Shown here piece by piece: positions 1 to 10,590 of a stretch of DNA of 64,000 nucleotides. Within the stretch, counting starts at the first letter, position 1; every line of letters begins with the position of its first letter. The position numbers were made by a program, and so were the translations under genes. Under the pieces are notes generated by a model. That model did no database searches. It was not told the origin of the DNA and saw only the letters and a program-made list of their open reading frames with translations. Source of the stretch: Castor canadensis (lineage: Eukaryota; Chordata; Mammalia; Rodentia; Castoridae); the NCBI RefSeq assembly GCF_047511655.1, contig NC_133390.1, positions 157,849,583 to 157,913,582 on the forward strand, given 5' to 3'.

Positions 1-24
1 CTCATGCTTACATAGCAGGCACTT

Positions 25-262
25 GAGCCATACTTCTAGTCTGGCACCTGGGTTTGATCCCAGGCCTGCCACTATCTAAGCATATGACTTAGGCAGATGA
101 TGAACTCCTTGAGCCTCAGAATCCTAATCTGTCAAATAGGACAATAATGGTACCTGCCTGTAGGGTTGTTGGAATGATAGATGACTACCTCTGCAAGCCA
201 ATGAGCATGTAAAGTGGCCAGGATGGTGCTTGGCACCAAATATGCTCCTCGTTGATGTTACT
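25..262 (+). repeat. MIR element, near full length
   Basis: The order of MIR landmarks is kept: a tRNA-like/core start with CTGGGTTTGATCCC, then TGCCACT, the CTCAGAATCCTAATCTGTCAA block, AATAATGGTACCTGCCTGTAGGGTTGTT, and the GTGCTTGGCACCAAATATGC end. It is diverged, as expected of an ancient mammalian SINE. It sits directly left of a Tigger MITE. Confidence 0.75.
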
Positions 263-271
263 GCTGCAATA

Positions 272-580
272 TACAGTAGTCCCTCCTTATCTCCAGTTTC
301 ATTTTGGTGCTTTTAATCACTCTGTAGCCCAAAGGAAAATAGTTACTAGGCAAATTCTAGAAATAAACCAATCATAAATTATAAAGAACTTTTATTACAG
401 TGTATTGTTATAATTGTACTCTGTTAGTTTTGCTGTGTCTAATTTGTAAGTTGAACATTATCATAGGAATGTATACTTAGAAAAATAGTAGTGTATATAG
501 GTTTTGGCACTGTCTGTGGTTTGAGGCATCCACTGGGGATCTTGGAACATATTCTCAACAGATAAGGAGGGATCACTGTA
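272..580. mobile_element. Tigger-type (Tc1/mariner) non-autonomous DNA transposon, complete ends
   Basis: The left end TACAGTAGTCCCTCCTTATC (272-291) and the right end GATAAGGAGGGATCACTGTA (561-580) are inverted copies differing at two of 20 positions. Each includes the TA duplication typical of this superfamily. The interior (CTAGAAATAAACC, TTATCATAGGAATGTATACTTAG, TTTGAGGCATCCACTGGGG) matches the Tigger/MER2-like MITEs of mammals. Length is 309 bp and there is no coding content. Confidence 0.85.
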
Positions 581-1127
581 TTAATGCTTTTCTCTACTGT
601 GATACAGTTGTATGCTCTTTCTTGGGCAGACACACTGGACTAGGAGAGAGGATGAGACAGGGACAAGAAAATGCAAATCCCCAGAGAGCATGTTAGGCAC
701 AGGCAAGGAGAGGCATAGGGGAAGAAGCAGGCAGGATGGAGAAAACATCTACATGCATGGAGTGTTTTCATGGAGATTGTCTTTCTCATCTGTCCACGGG
801 CGAGTGGTGTCACTCCTATTTTGCACCTTATGAAACACATTGAGAGAGGTGAGATAACTTACCTGACACTTAGCCAGTGTCATGGCCAGGATTCTGATCT
901 AGTTTTCTGACACCAAGACTGAGGTTCCCTTTATCCGTGCCTACTGCTGGTAGACTTCAGCCAAAATAAGGGGACGATGAGGTGGCATTGCCTAAAATGA
1001 TCGAGGTGGTTTTCAAATGTTTTGCAGATTTTGGTGTGTGTGTGTACGTATGTACATACATGCAGCTGTTGGTTTGCTTTTTGTTTTTAAATAAATTGGG
1101 GTTGTTGGTGGTGATATTTTCCTATTG
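581..1127 (+). other. Intron 1, mostly unique sequence
   Basis: No gene is seen. About 838-935 has MIR-like remnants (GCCAGTGTCATGGCCAGGATTC). A short GT/TATG-rich stretch lies near 1034-1062. Confidence 0.5.
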
Positions 1128-1139
1128 AAATAAGTTCTG

Positions 1140-1229
1140 GGGGCAGGTGAAGTGGTTCAAATGGCAGAGCACCTGCCTAGCAAGCGTGAGGCCTTGAGTT
1201 CAAACCCTAGTACTGCCAAAAAATAAATA
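1140..1229 (+). repeat. ID-like SINE (tRNA-Ala derived)
   Basis: It begins GGGGCAGGTGAAGTGG and has a pol III A-box-like segment, the CCTAGCAAGCGTGAGG anticodon-arm relic, a B box (GAGTTCAAACCC) and an A-rich tail. Near-identical flanks (AAATAAGTTCTG before, AAATTAGTTCTG after) form the target-site duplication. Confidence 0.85.
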
Positions 1230-1270
1230 AATTAGTTCTGAGAAATCCTGCAGTTACAAATACCAGTGAC

Positions 1271-1467
1271 TTTTTTTTTTTTTTGGTGGTAGTGGGGATT
1301 GAACCCAGGGCCTTGTACATACTAGGCAAGAGCTGTACCACTTGCCCTTTTTTAAAATTTTGTTTTTGAGACAGAGTCTCACTACGCATGGGCTGTTATT
1401 GAATTCCTGATCCTCCTGCTTTCATTCCCCTCATAGCTGGGAAGCAGGTATGACTACCATGCCCTGC
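1271..1467 (-). repeat. B1-ID composite SINE, minus strand
   Basis: On the plus strand it reads poly-T, the inverted ID part (GGGATTGAACCCAGGGCC), then the inverted B1 part (GAGACAGAGTCTCACTACGC to ACCATGCCCTGC). It is flanked by the duplication TACCAGTGAC (1261-1270) and TATCAGTGAC (1468-1477). Confidence 0.85.
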
Positions 1468-1477
1468 TATCAGTGAC

Positions 1478-1640
1478 ATAACATTTTCTAGGTATTTACT
1501 GGCCCTGTACCAGTCATGTCACAAGCATACCTTATTCTAATCTGCACAGTAACACTATAAGATGGGTGTTATTGTTACACACATTGGTGAGGTGAAGTAA
1601 TTGGATTGGGGTATTTGGTGGTGGAACTTAAACTCAAAAC
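1478..1640 (-). repeat. Diverged MIR/L2-like remnant
   Basis: GTATTTACTGGCCCTGTACC, the TAAGATGGGTGTTATTGTTA block and GTGAGGTGAAGTAATTGG follow the order of a decayed MIR or L2 end. Orientation is uncertain. Confidence 0.4.
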
Positions 1641-4431
1641 TGACAGCTGGACTAGACCACCATTGTAACACGGTATGACCCATTGTTTTCCAAGCTTGCT
1701 AGACTACGCAGGTGTTTCATCAGGCTTTGTACAGAACACTCTTTGTGGGTGCTGCTTGAATGCTTCTGAGCTGATCTGTTAGGTTGTTAATTGTGGTGCT
1801 TATTCCTTTTATCTTTGTCTGTGTTAAACAGAAAAGGGGCTTCTTTCTCTCTCTCTAGAATTTTCCCTTGCACTGAGTACTCCCTGTGTACTCTGTATGT
1901 TTGCAGATGAAGTCAGCAAGGTTTCAGACTCTGATTTCCTGCTCACACACAAGTACTTATTTTACCATCTCTAAGTGGAGCGGATTAGCTCCAGGCCACA
2001 GAGAGTAAATTAAGGGAACGGGGAGATACATCACAGAGAAGGAGCTGCTCTGAAAAATGAGTGTGCCTTTGGTCTGAATGTCCAGCTGTGTGGGAGTAAA
2101 TCCAGCAGTGTGTAAGAACATTGCAAAGCTGTTGCAGGATATGGCGCTCTGTCCTGTACGTGAGTCTGGGATGCTTGAGCACTGGCATAGGCTTCCAAGT
2201 TGCATTTTGGTTTCTGAGAACTTTCTGTAAACCCTGTGGGTCCATGTTCTTCCTGCCACCTTCATACAGGATAGAGAAATGAGAGCTCCACTCTGTCCCC
2301 ATTCTGGAATTACAGGTAGGATCAACAGCACCATTTGGGGAAAACACCCTTGACTCAGTCCCACTAGTGCCTCTTTTCCTTTCTTTTTTCTTTTTCTTCT
2401 GACAGGGGACTTATGAAAGTAAATCAGATAGCTTTCCAATTCTTGTGTCAGCCTGAGTTTTTAAACAAGGTTTGTAAAGGGCAGAGTTTGGAAATGGAAT
2501 AAGAGAGCATTAGGCACACTGTTTCCCTTAGGGTAGGCAGAGCTGCTGGCTTATTTCTAGCAACTCTGGAGGTAGCAGAGTGGAGCTGCTAGGAAGAACC
2601 CTGGGCTGGAGACCTGAGCTCTAGTCCTGATTCTTCTCTGGCTTGCTGCTGGGTCTGGGCAGACTGTGGTCCTTCTCTAGAAATCATTTTTCTCAGTGAT
2701 CTGCTGATGAGAGGGGTTGAACTTTAGTATTTCCAAGAGTCTTTTCGAGCTCCCCTGCCCTGATCAGTCAAGGTTTGGAGGGATCACTGATGTCGTGTGG
2801 TATAAGAGGCTATTTGCTAATAATTGTCCCTGCAGCAGGATGGGCTTCTTTGACATTATTCACTTCGTGATTTTGACTTTGGGTCTCTTGTTTGATTAAC
2901 AGGGCAGAGGACAAATGAACCCTCTCCCCTATTTTCACCAAAGTGACCCATTCCTTGAGGGCTGGATGTGGATCTTCTTACTGAGAGTTTTCTGAACATC
3001 CGAGGTTGATTCGCATACAGAATAAGCCAGGAGCATCTGAGTGATGGCAGGGGCAGGTGAAACGGGGTTCCTTTGGCTTGCTGCCTGCTGGTGGCCCTGC
3101 TGTGCATGCCCAGGCTTGCCAAGGGTTCTTCAGATTCTTACATCAGCTGGACGCCCGGTTGCACTTGTGTGGAAGTGTCCTCAAGGGTGTGTTTGTGTTC
3201 ATTATGTCATTCAGCTGAGATGGGGAAGGGAGTGCATTCTGCTTCCCTCCCTACTCTGTGCCTTTTGCCAGGTGACTGCAAGTGTCAATCTCGGTCTTCA
3301 AGAGGACTGCACACCCCACTGTCCATTTAGTAAGAGCAGCTTTCTGGCTCTCCTTTGTTCTGTGTTTATGGGGAATGTGCGGTTGGTGTCTTAGCATCTG
3401 TTGAGCTGTTCAGGACTAGCCTTCCTAGTCCTAGTCCTAGAATATGGGGCAGGTTGTAGCAGGCAGACTTGCCTATTAGGCATGTCTTTAAAGAGATGTC
3501 CAGTTGACTTTTGTCTAGGAGAAAGTAGCGTCTCATCTATGGTATTAACCTGATGTGTTCTATGAAGATGCTTTCTGTCATCACTAGTGGATACCTTGCA
3601 GAAGGGGTTTCTGGTCCTGGCTGAATGTCTTTCCCATGTCTCTCTGCTTAGGGTAGCTTTTCTGTAGCGGTTGGGAGGGTCTAAAGAAGCAAATGTCTGG
3701 AGACTGATGTTTATTTCAACGTGGTTGGAGTTGTTTTTGCTTCAGCTTTCAGAGCCAATAAAGCTGGTTATTAGATTCTGTAATTGCTGCTGTAATTACT
3801 CTCTTGGAACTGGCAAAGGCATAATTAAATATGGAGATTCCAAAGACTTTTTTCCCATCCAAAAGCAACCTCTTAAACTTCTGCCAGCCTGAGTTAGATT
3901 TCAGTTTTTAAAGCCATTGTGTTTACAAATGACCCTGGGAGTTCCTTGGCAGAAAAGAATTTCATTGGACGTCCCTTTGACTATTTGGCTTGGATGAACA
4001 CACTCTCATTAACCCAGTAGTTGTTTTTTTTAATCCAACCATAAGGAATTTGGAAAAGTCAGGTGAGCCATCATGAGCCAGTGTGTATTTATGTAAATAT
4101 TGGGCTTGGCCCTGTGGATTTTGGTGAATCTCTGTTGTCAGATATACAGTTGAGATGGAGGAAGTCTTATTTTAAGATCAGCAGTGTTCAGGAAGGGTGC
4201 CATTTTGCTTGTAGAAGCACCTGGTTCCTCTCTGGGCCTTCTGTGTACCCTAAGTTATGCTCCACTGCAGTGCCCATGCTAAGGTACTGGAAAATTCAAA
4301 TGTTGGGAATATTTACGTTTGCGCCTATGCTTATAGCCTAGATGCTGTTTTCAGTGTCACTTTACTCATCTATGTTTGGGGGTTCCTCAGAGCATAACCT
4401 TTCTCTTTGGAGTGCTCAGCTAGTTGAGAAA
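1641..4431 (+). other. Intron 1 unique block
   Basis: About 2.8 kb with few recognisable repeats (MIR-like traces near 2570-2690). Frames of 80-160 codons at 1957-2439 and 2856-3394 overlap one another on both strands, lack a family match and lack splice-supported context, so I read them as chance. The segment around 3720-3960 is AT-rich, with paired homeodomain-like TAATT cores. Confidence 0.5.
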
Positions 4432-5311
4432 TACAGTAGACCCTTGGTATCTACAGTGACAGGGCTCCAAGGAGATGCTGTTGAGGAAAAACCGGGAATG
4501 CTCAGGATGCACAGAGTTCGGTACTCTAAGATTACTCACATTTACCTATTCTGAACTTATGTACAGAAGTACATAGGTCTGAGCATCCATAACTTAAACT
4601 GCATGGAGTAGGCTACATTACTGTCACAAACATGGCTGTCGTACACATTAACACTGCTCACCAAAAACTACGTCTTATTTCATGCTCTTTTTTTCTTGAA
4701 CACTTGCAGATACTTGATTCATTTTTCCTATAGTGTTGCCCAACTTCTGCTAAAGATGTGCTGCCTTTCAACAAATCTAAAATTTTCACTTTATTACTCA
4801 AGTTAAGCACACTAACTTTTACCTTGCTTTTGAGTGCCATTTGCTTTGTCACAAAAATTTGCATATTTTCACAAAATTAAGGACAGGGAAACACTTAGCA
4901 GGTCACACAAGGCTTTAAAAACAACTGACAATAATGTGGAACTGACCAAGAGCCTCTTCATAGCAAACTGAGCTGTGTGATATGAATGGGATGTTTAAAA
5001 AATTCATGTTTGAGCCAGGTGCCGGTGGCTCACGCCTGTAATCCTAGCTACTCAGGTGGCAGAGATCAGGAGGATCACAGTTGGAAGCCAGCCCAGGCAA
5101 ATAGTTTGTGAGACCCTATCTTGAAAAACTCTTCACAAAAATAGGGCTGGTGGTGTGGCTCAAGGTGAAGGCTCTGAGTTCAAGCCCCAGTACCACCAAA
5201 AAAAAGTTTCATCTTTGAAATTTCTTTTCACTTTTAAATTTTACTATTGTTTGTGAGTGCTTTTGGTCAAAGCCACAGGTAATGAATCCATGAATAGGCA
5301 GGCTTACTGTG
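4432..5311. mobile_element. Tigger-like DNA transposon remnant, split by a SINE
   Basis: The left end TACAGTAGACCCTTGGTATC (4432) and the right end GCAGGCTTACTGT (to about 5311) are a decayed inverted pair starting with the CAGTA terminus. Interior stretches such as TGAACACTTGCAGATACTTG (minus orientation of Tigger sequence) and TTTCACTTTTAAATTTTACT support the call. A composite SINE at 5014-5205 interrupts it. Confidence 0.6.
5014..5205 (+). repeat. B1-ID composite SINE inserted in Tigger remnant
   Basis: A B1-like part (GCCAGGTGCCGGTGGCTCAC to GAGACCCTATCTTG) is fused to an ID-like part (AGGGCTGGTGGTGTGGCTCAA to CCAGTACCACC) and an A tail. The target-site duplication is TTCATGTTTGA (5003-5013) and TTCATCTTTGA (5208-5218). 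This fusion is the dominant SINE type of the window. Confidence 0.9.
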
Positions 5312-5644
5312 TACACAGAAGTTACATGGGGTACTATGATCAAGTCCCTGCTAGACACCAGCCTCGAGAGTTCACTGCACAAAGGGGACAGGCTATGTAG
5401 ACCCTGCGGGAGGAGGGGGTCTCTTGGGAGCAGGCTGTTTGCTGGGGACCTTTCCCTAGTCTCAGAGGAGTCCACCTCACTCACAGTGTGGGGCTTACAG
5501 AAGTTTTGGTTGTGTGGGCCAGGAGGAATGCAGGGAGAGGGTCCTGCCAGATGATTGTTCTAATTTGTGTTTCAACAAGAAAGTGTCATTTTTTCCTCTG
5601 AATCAGAGGTTCCCCACCATCCTCACACCATGAGGAATTCTAGA

Positions 5645-5975
5645 TAGACAAATGCTTCTCAGCTTAAAGGGGTTATGTTCCAAAAAAGCCCATTGTTTGT
5701 TGAAAATACTGTTTAGTCAGAAATGCATTTATTATACCTAACGTACTGACCATCCATCATAGCTTAGCCTGGCCTACCTTAGGCGTGCTCAGAGTGTTTA
5801 CATTAGCATACAGTTCGGCAGAGTCATCTTACACAAAGCCTGCTTTATAATAAAGTGTTGACTAGCTCATGTAATTTATTAAACACTGTACTGAAAATGA
5901 CAGACAAAATAGTTCTATGGATGTGCTTCCACACCATCATAAAGTCAAAGAAAATCCTAAGATGGGGCCATCTGT
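5645..5975. mobile_element. Second Tigger-family remnant
   Basis: TTATTATACCTAACGTACTG, CATAGCTTAGCCTGGCCTAC, GCGTGCTCAGAGTGTTTACA, the ACACAAAGCCTGCTTTATAA block, CACACCATCATAAAGTC and a GGGGCCATCTGTA end follow the known order of a Tigger-type MITE with a CCATCTGTA terminus. The left end is less clear. Confidence 0.65.
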
Positions 5976-6999
5976 ACATGAAAACTTTATAAAACAGGTG
6001 GAATTAGAGATTCAACTCCATCAAGCTGTAGTAAGCTCTTACTGTGTGCCAGTCACTGTGGTGGATGTTGGTCTAGAAAGGGGATGTCTCTTGCTCACCC
6101 CCTTTGTATATTGGAGTATTTTCTTCTAGATCATTTATTGCTTAGGGGATTTCAGAAGTAGAAGTGGATGTTAGAGAAGTTTAGGATTGGCATACCCAGA
6201 GTCACTGCCAATTGACAATGTGTTAGAGAAAAAGAAGGCAGTTCTGCATCTGTGATTTTAGGGAAATGATAGCTTTATCTTTAAAAATCAGGATGTTGTT
6301 GACTATATAAAACCTGTTCCATAAGCTGATACACTCAGGATACTAAAGAGCAAGGCCAGTCCTGGAGCTCTGTCCCAGAGTCACAGGCTACCATCCTGAG
6401 TCTGTGTTGGGGACCAGTGGCAGGCTGGAGGTTACACAGACCAGTGACTGAGCCATTCCCTCCCACTGAACAGCAGATGACCTGGGTGAGTTGTTTCCTC
6501 TCTGCCCCATGGTCTCCATGTTTGTATGGGATCTAGGTTCTCTGCTCTGGGATTGGCACTGGAGGCTTCAATGGATGGTACTGCCACCTTGCTTGCTTAC
6601 TGTGCAGCAGCTTCTCACAGTGCCTTGAGGAATCTAGAATGCTCCATAGATAAGTTGTGCTGCGCTGGACTGGGCCTGGCATGGTGGGGATAACTGAGGT
6701 GACAGGTGACCTGAGAAGGGGGCACCTGTGGGAGGTGGGCCTCTGGCTTGAGAGTCCCAGGGTGACTGGGTATGTGTAGGTCAGTTTCTGTTACAGGGGA
6801 AGTACTGGGGCTTTCCCAGAACAGCTGCTCTCTGCCCTGCAGAGGCCTCACAAGCCATGTGAAAACACATGGAGACTGTCCTGTGGGCAGAAGGGCTATG
6901 AGGATTTTTAAGCAAAGGAGGGGTTGGTTTTGCACTCCCTCCTCCTGTTTCCACAAGACATGCCCCCCTTGGACTGATGGCCTTCTAGGGCAACACCTT
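5976..6999 (+). other. Intron 1, mostly unique sequence
   Basis: A MIR-like core (CTTACTGTGTGCCAGTCACTG) lies at about 6038-6059. Otherwise I recognise nothing. A 142-codon minus-strand frame at 6615-7043 has no family signature. Confidence 0.5.
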
Positions 7000-7183
7000 G
7001 CCCTCTTTATAAGAGGCAGGGCATGGACTTTGGGGTTCCACACCTAGCTAAAATCTCTAAGGCTGATGATCATTCCCTGGACAACTTGGGCTGAGTTACA
7101 GGACCTCTGTGGCCCTCAGTTTCTTCATCTGCTAAAAGAGGTGGCTATTCCTACCTTTCAGGGCTGCTCTTATGAGGCACAAA
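7000..7183 (+). repeat. MIR element
   Basis: GCATGGACTTTGGGGTTCCA, GGGCTGAGTTACAGGACCTC, CCTCAGTTTCTTCATCTGCT and TTCAGGGCTGCTCTTATGAG follow MIR order. Confidence 0.65.
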
Positions 7184-7409
7184 CCTAACATAACGTGTGT
7201 GACTTCATTTTTTTTTTTTTTTTCTCTGCATCTTCACCACCATGTGATGTTGTCACTGTCTTTTTTATCCATTTTGATTTTTTTTTTCTTTTTTTTCCTA
7301 ACATAACGTGTGTGACTTCATTTTTTTTTTTCTCTGCATCTTCACCACCATGTGATGTTGTCACTGTCTTTTTTATCCATTTTGATTTTTTTTTTCTTTT
7401 TTTTTTTTC
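7184..7409 (+). repeat. Tandem duplication, two copies of a 113-bp unit
   Basis: The unit starts CCTAACATAACGTGTGTGAC at 7184 and again at 7297. It runs through CTCTGCATCTTCACCACCAT and TTTTTATCCATTTTGATT to a T run. The copies look identical apart from T-run lengths, implying a recent event. The unit ends in the T-rich tail adjoining the L1 fragment that follows. Confidence 0.9.
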
Positions 7410-7600
7410 ATTTTTCTTTTATTATTCATATGTGCATACAAGGCTTGGTTTATTTCTCCCCCCTGCCCCCACCCCCTCCCTTACCACCCACTCCACCCCC
7501 TCCCGCTCCCCCCCTCAATACCCAGCAGAAACTATTTTGCCCTTATCTCTAATTTTGTTGTAGAGAGAGTATAAGCAGTAATAGGAAGGAACTGCTGGCA
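7410..7600 (-). mobile_element. 5'-truncated L1 3' end, minus strand
   Basis: The stretch TTATTCATATGTGCATACAA, the C-rich tract (CCCCCACCCCCTCCC) and CTATTTTGCCCTTATCTCTA match the 3' UTR of the full L1 at 10130-10290. Only the last 190 bases or so are present, the usual result of 5' truncation. Confidence 0.85.
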
Positions 7601-7774
7601 GAAGGTGAGGGTGTTCAGCAAGGGGCTTGGGGCTACCCGTGTTAGTCATCCGTATCAGGATCAAGAGAACAGATGAGTGGCTTTTCAGATTTTAATGGGG
7701 CTCTCTTCATTGTTCAGATTTGTTGCAAGTTCTCAGCCTGCTTTATCCTTTGGCTGGGGATTTACTTGCTTTCC

Positions 7775-7893
7775 TGGTTTTTCTTTTCCTTTTCTTTTTT
7801 TCTTCTTTTTGTTGTTTTTGGTTTGTTTATGCCATTCTGGGGAATGAAACCTGGGGTAAATGTTGTACCACTGAGCCACACCCTGGGTCCTTC
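7775..7893 (-). repeat. ID-like SINE remnant, minus strand
   Basis: A T/C-rich stretch is followed by GGGGAATGAAACCTGGGG and TGTACCACTGAGCCACACCC, the inverted B-box and A-box parts of an ID-like SINE, diverged. Confidence 0.6.
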
Positions 7894-7899
7894 CTGTTT

Positions 7900-9190
7900 T
7901 ATCTACTGCTCTTGGAGGACCTGTGAACACTTATATTGAGGCCAAGTCACTTTCCCTTGGTAAATGGTTCCTAGGACAGATGGATTCCTAGTGTGAGTGA
8001 AGGAATTTGTTATTTATCCATGTGATCCCCAGTAATCTATACCTGTGACACATGGAGAAACCATAGCTATGGCGGGGAGGTGGTTGTAACCTGCAGCTTG
8101 TGAGAGATGGCTGTGGTCTGCAGCCCTGGATGAAGGAGCGTGTATGCTTGTGAGGCCATTGCTGTCCAGGCCCAAGGCAGGGGCTGTGTTCCTTCCCCAA
8201 CCCAACCCAGGCCAGCTCAGGCATTCCTTCTGCCTGAGTCTGCTCACTACTTTCCTGGCTTTGCTGGCCATCGAAGATGTATAAATAGGAGAATTAAGAC
8301 AGTAAGGAAAAGGAAGCCCGAGTTTTTAATAGAGAAATGTGGTTTGGCCCCAGCTTTGCCACACATTCACTTTGTTATAATTGCTTACCTCTACATCTTT
8401 AATGGGCTGGGAGGCCAAGATAGCTAATGCCATTGATTTGACTAAATGATCACTTTAGATTCTTCTGTGTCAGGAGTTTCATCTTTAGTTTACATGTTTT
8501 CTGTGATCAGGAATGCTGTAGCAGCCATCTTTAGGCCTGGGGCTTTCTGTTTTTGTTGAATAAATATCCAGACAGAAAAAAACTGGCTCAGAGGGCAGGG
8601 ACAACATTATGCTTTTACTGTCTGTTGCCATTGTAACAATTTACAGAACGGCTATGTGACATAGCGTTTTATCCCAAACTGATGCAGTATTTGACACAGT
8701 CTTTTATTATTTTGTAATTTAGTTGGCATAAAATGGTGCTTTAATGGTGCTTTATACTAACTAGAGCCACCAGGGATTTGGGGTGTCTGCTTTGCATAAT
8801 ATACTAGGTGTTTCCATACATTCTCCCGTTGACTCCTCACAGTGAGCCTATCAGGGAATCCTAAGTAGCTCACCTACATCTGTGAGTGCAGTTTGACACA
8901 GGAATATGTTCTTTCCCTGGGTACCTGTCCATACTTTGATTTGGGGGATTGTTTACCAGAGAGAATGAACTTTCATTTTTGTGCTTGCTTCCTGGCTACA
9001 TTTTGAGATATGCAATTTTGTATATTTTCTTAGTTGAGTGTGTTCTTGTGTAGAAGAAATTATTAACCTTCTGTCACAGTGCCGACAACCACTGAGATGC
9101 ATCCAGTACAACAGGGAGGGGGAAGGCTCAGTGACCACTAGGACATCACTTCATGTCTGTCTTGCTGGAATCATGTTTTTCCCCCTACAG
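7900..9190 (+). other. End of intron 1, unique sequence
   Basis: No repeat or gene is recognised. It ends in the exon 2 acceptor with a CCCCC-containing pyrimidine tract. Confidence 0.5.
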
Positions 9191-9368
9191 CTGCCCTCCA
9201 GGCACTAAAGCGCAAGAAGAGATATGAGAAACAGCTGGCGCAGATTGATGGCACCCTTTCAACCATTGAGTTCCAGCGGGAGGCCCTGGAGAACGCCAAC
9301 ACCAACACCGAGGTGCTCAAGAACATGGGCTATGCCGCCAAGGCCATGAAGGCCGCCCACGACAACAT
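9191..9368 (+). CDS. CHMP4B: CHMP4B exon 2 (residues 64-123)
   Basis: The acceptor is a pyrimidine run ending in CTACAG at 9190. The first two bases finish an Ala codon begun in exon 1, 58 full codons follow, and the last two bases (AT) start a Met codon completed by exon 3. The donor is GTATGT at 9369. The peptide starts AALQALKRKKRYEKQLAQID and ends in KAAHDNM. In the Snf7 fold this is most of the long alpha-2/alpha-3 helix that packs on alpha-1 and forms filament contacts. The sequence matches what I recall of human CHMP4B without a visible substitution, and differs from CHMP4A and CHMP4C in this stretch. Choosing the donor one base later would break the consensus at both ends of intron 2. 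Confidence 0.97.
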
Positions 9369-9761
9369 GTATGTGTTACTGCTGGTGAACAGACACCCCA
9401 GGGCGGGGCAGCGGTCAGGCCATGGCCTTGGGTAGATCCTCAACTTATTCACGCACTTGACTCTTGTTTTAATTTGCCTTCTCTTTTGGAATGTCTTTAA
9501 AGTGGGTTATATACCCTGCCACTTCAGTTTCCATATAGATCTCATGGAATGATAAAATACTTTTTTACTTGATTCTGGGTTGTTGTGATGAGCATAGTTT
9601 CAAGCTGGAAAGGTTCTTAGAAGGTGTGCTCATTCAGACCTCTGATGGTAGAAGCCTGTCCCAGAGAGGGAAGCCAGCCTCCCTGGGTGAGCATGAATAA
9701 GACTAGGTATGGTATGGTCATGGCCTTGGTATGTGTGGCACACCTGAGGACTTTGGAGCTC

Positions 9762-9885
9762 TGTTTTTTGTTTTCTTTTGGTTTTTTGAGATAGGTCTTA
9801 CTGTTGTAGCCCAAGCTGACCTCAAACTGATAATCCTCCTACCTCAACCTCCTGAATGTGGGGCTGTATTTACCATGCCTGACTG
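9762..9885 (-). repeat. B1-like SINE, minus strand
   Basis: TTTTTTGAGATAGGTCTTAC, CCCAAGCTGACCTCAAACTG, CCTCAACCTCCTGAATGTGG and ACCATGCCTGAC are the inverted 7SL-derived monomer. Confidence 0.8.
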
Positions 9886-10114
9886 ATCTCTCTGTTCTTA
9901 TGTCTGCTTTTTTGGAAGTTTCTGCCTCCTCCCTTGTTTTTGGGCTATGGTTGTCATATCAACAATGCTCTTGCCTTCAGCATTTCTTCCTCCTCTATGT
10001 AGCTTCTTCTCATGTCAGTGGCCTAAGAACTTGATAACTAAATTTGTTACAATTGTAATTCAAGGCCAAAGTAAGTAACTAGGCTTCAAATGAGGGCCTT
10101 TCCATGAGCAAAAT

Positions 10115-10129
10115 TATGCATTTGTTTTA
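10115..10129. repeat. Target-site duplication, L1 3' side
   Basis: TATGCATTTGTTTTA, paired with TATGCGTTTGTTTTA at 16942-16956 (14 of 15 identical). The L1 body lies exactly between the two copies. Confidence 0.9.
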
Positions 10130-10590
10130 TTTTATTTTTTTCTTTTATTCATATATGCATACAATGTTTGGGTCATTTCTTCCCTCTTCCCCCTGCCCCT
10201 TCTTTTACCCCCCTCACTACCAGCCAGAAGCTATTTTGCCCTTATCTCTAATTTTGTTGAAGAGAGAGTATAAGCAATAATAGGAAGGAACAAGGGTTTT
10301 TGCTAGTTGAAATAAGGATAGCTGTACAGGGAGTTGACTCGCATTGATTTCCTGTGCATATGTGTTACCTTCTAAATTAATTCTTCTCGAACTAACCTTT
10401 TCTCTAGTTCCTGGTCCCCTTCTCCTATTGGCCTCTGTCACTTTAAAGTATCTGCATTAGTTTCTCTGCATTGAGGGCAACAAATGCTATCTAGTTTTTT
10501 GGGTGTCTTACCTATCCTCATGCCTCACTTGTGTGCTCTCACTTTATCATGTGATCAAAGTCCAATCCCCTTGTTGTGTTTGCTCTTGAT

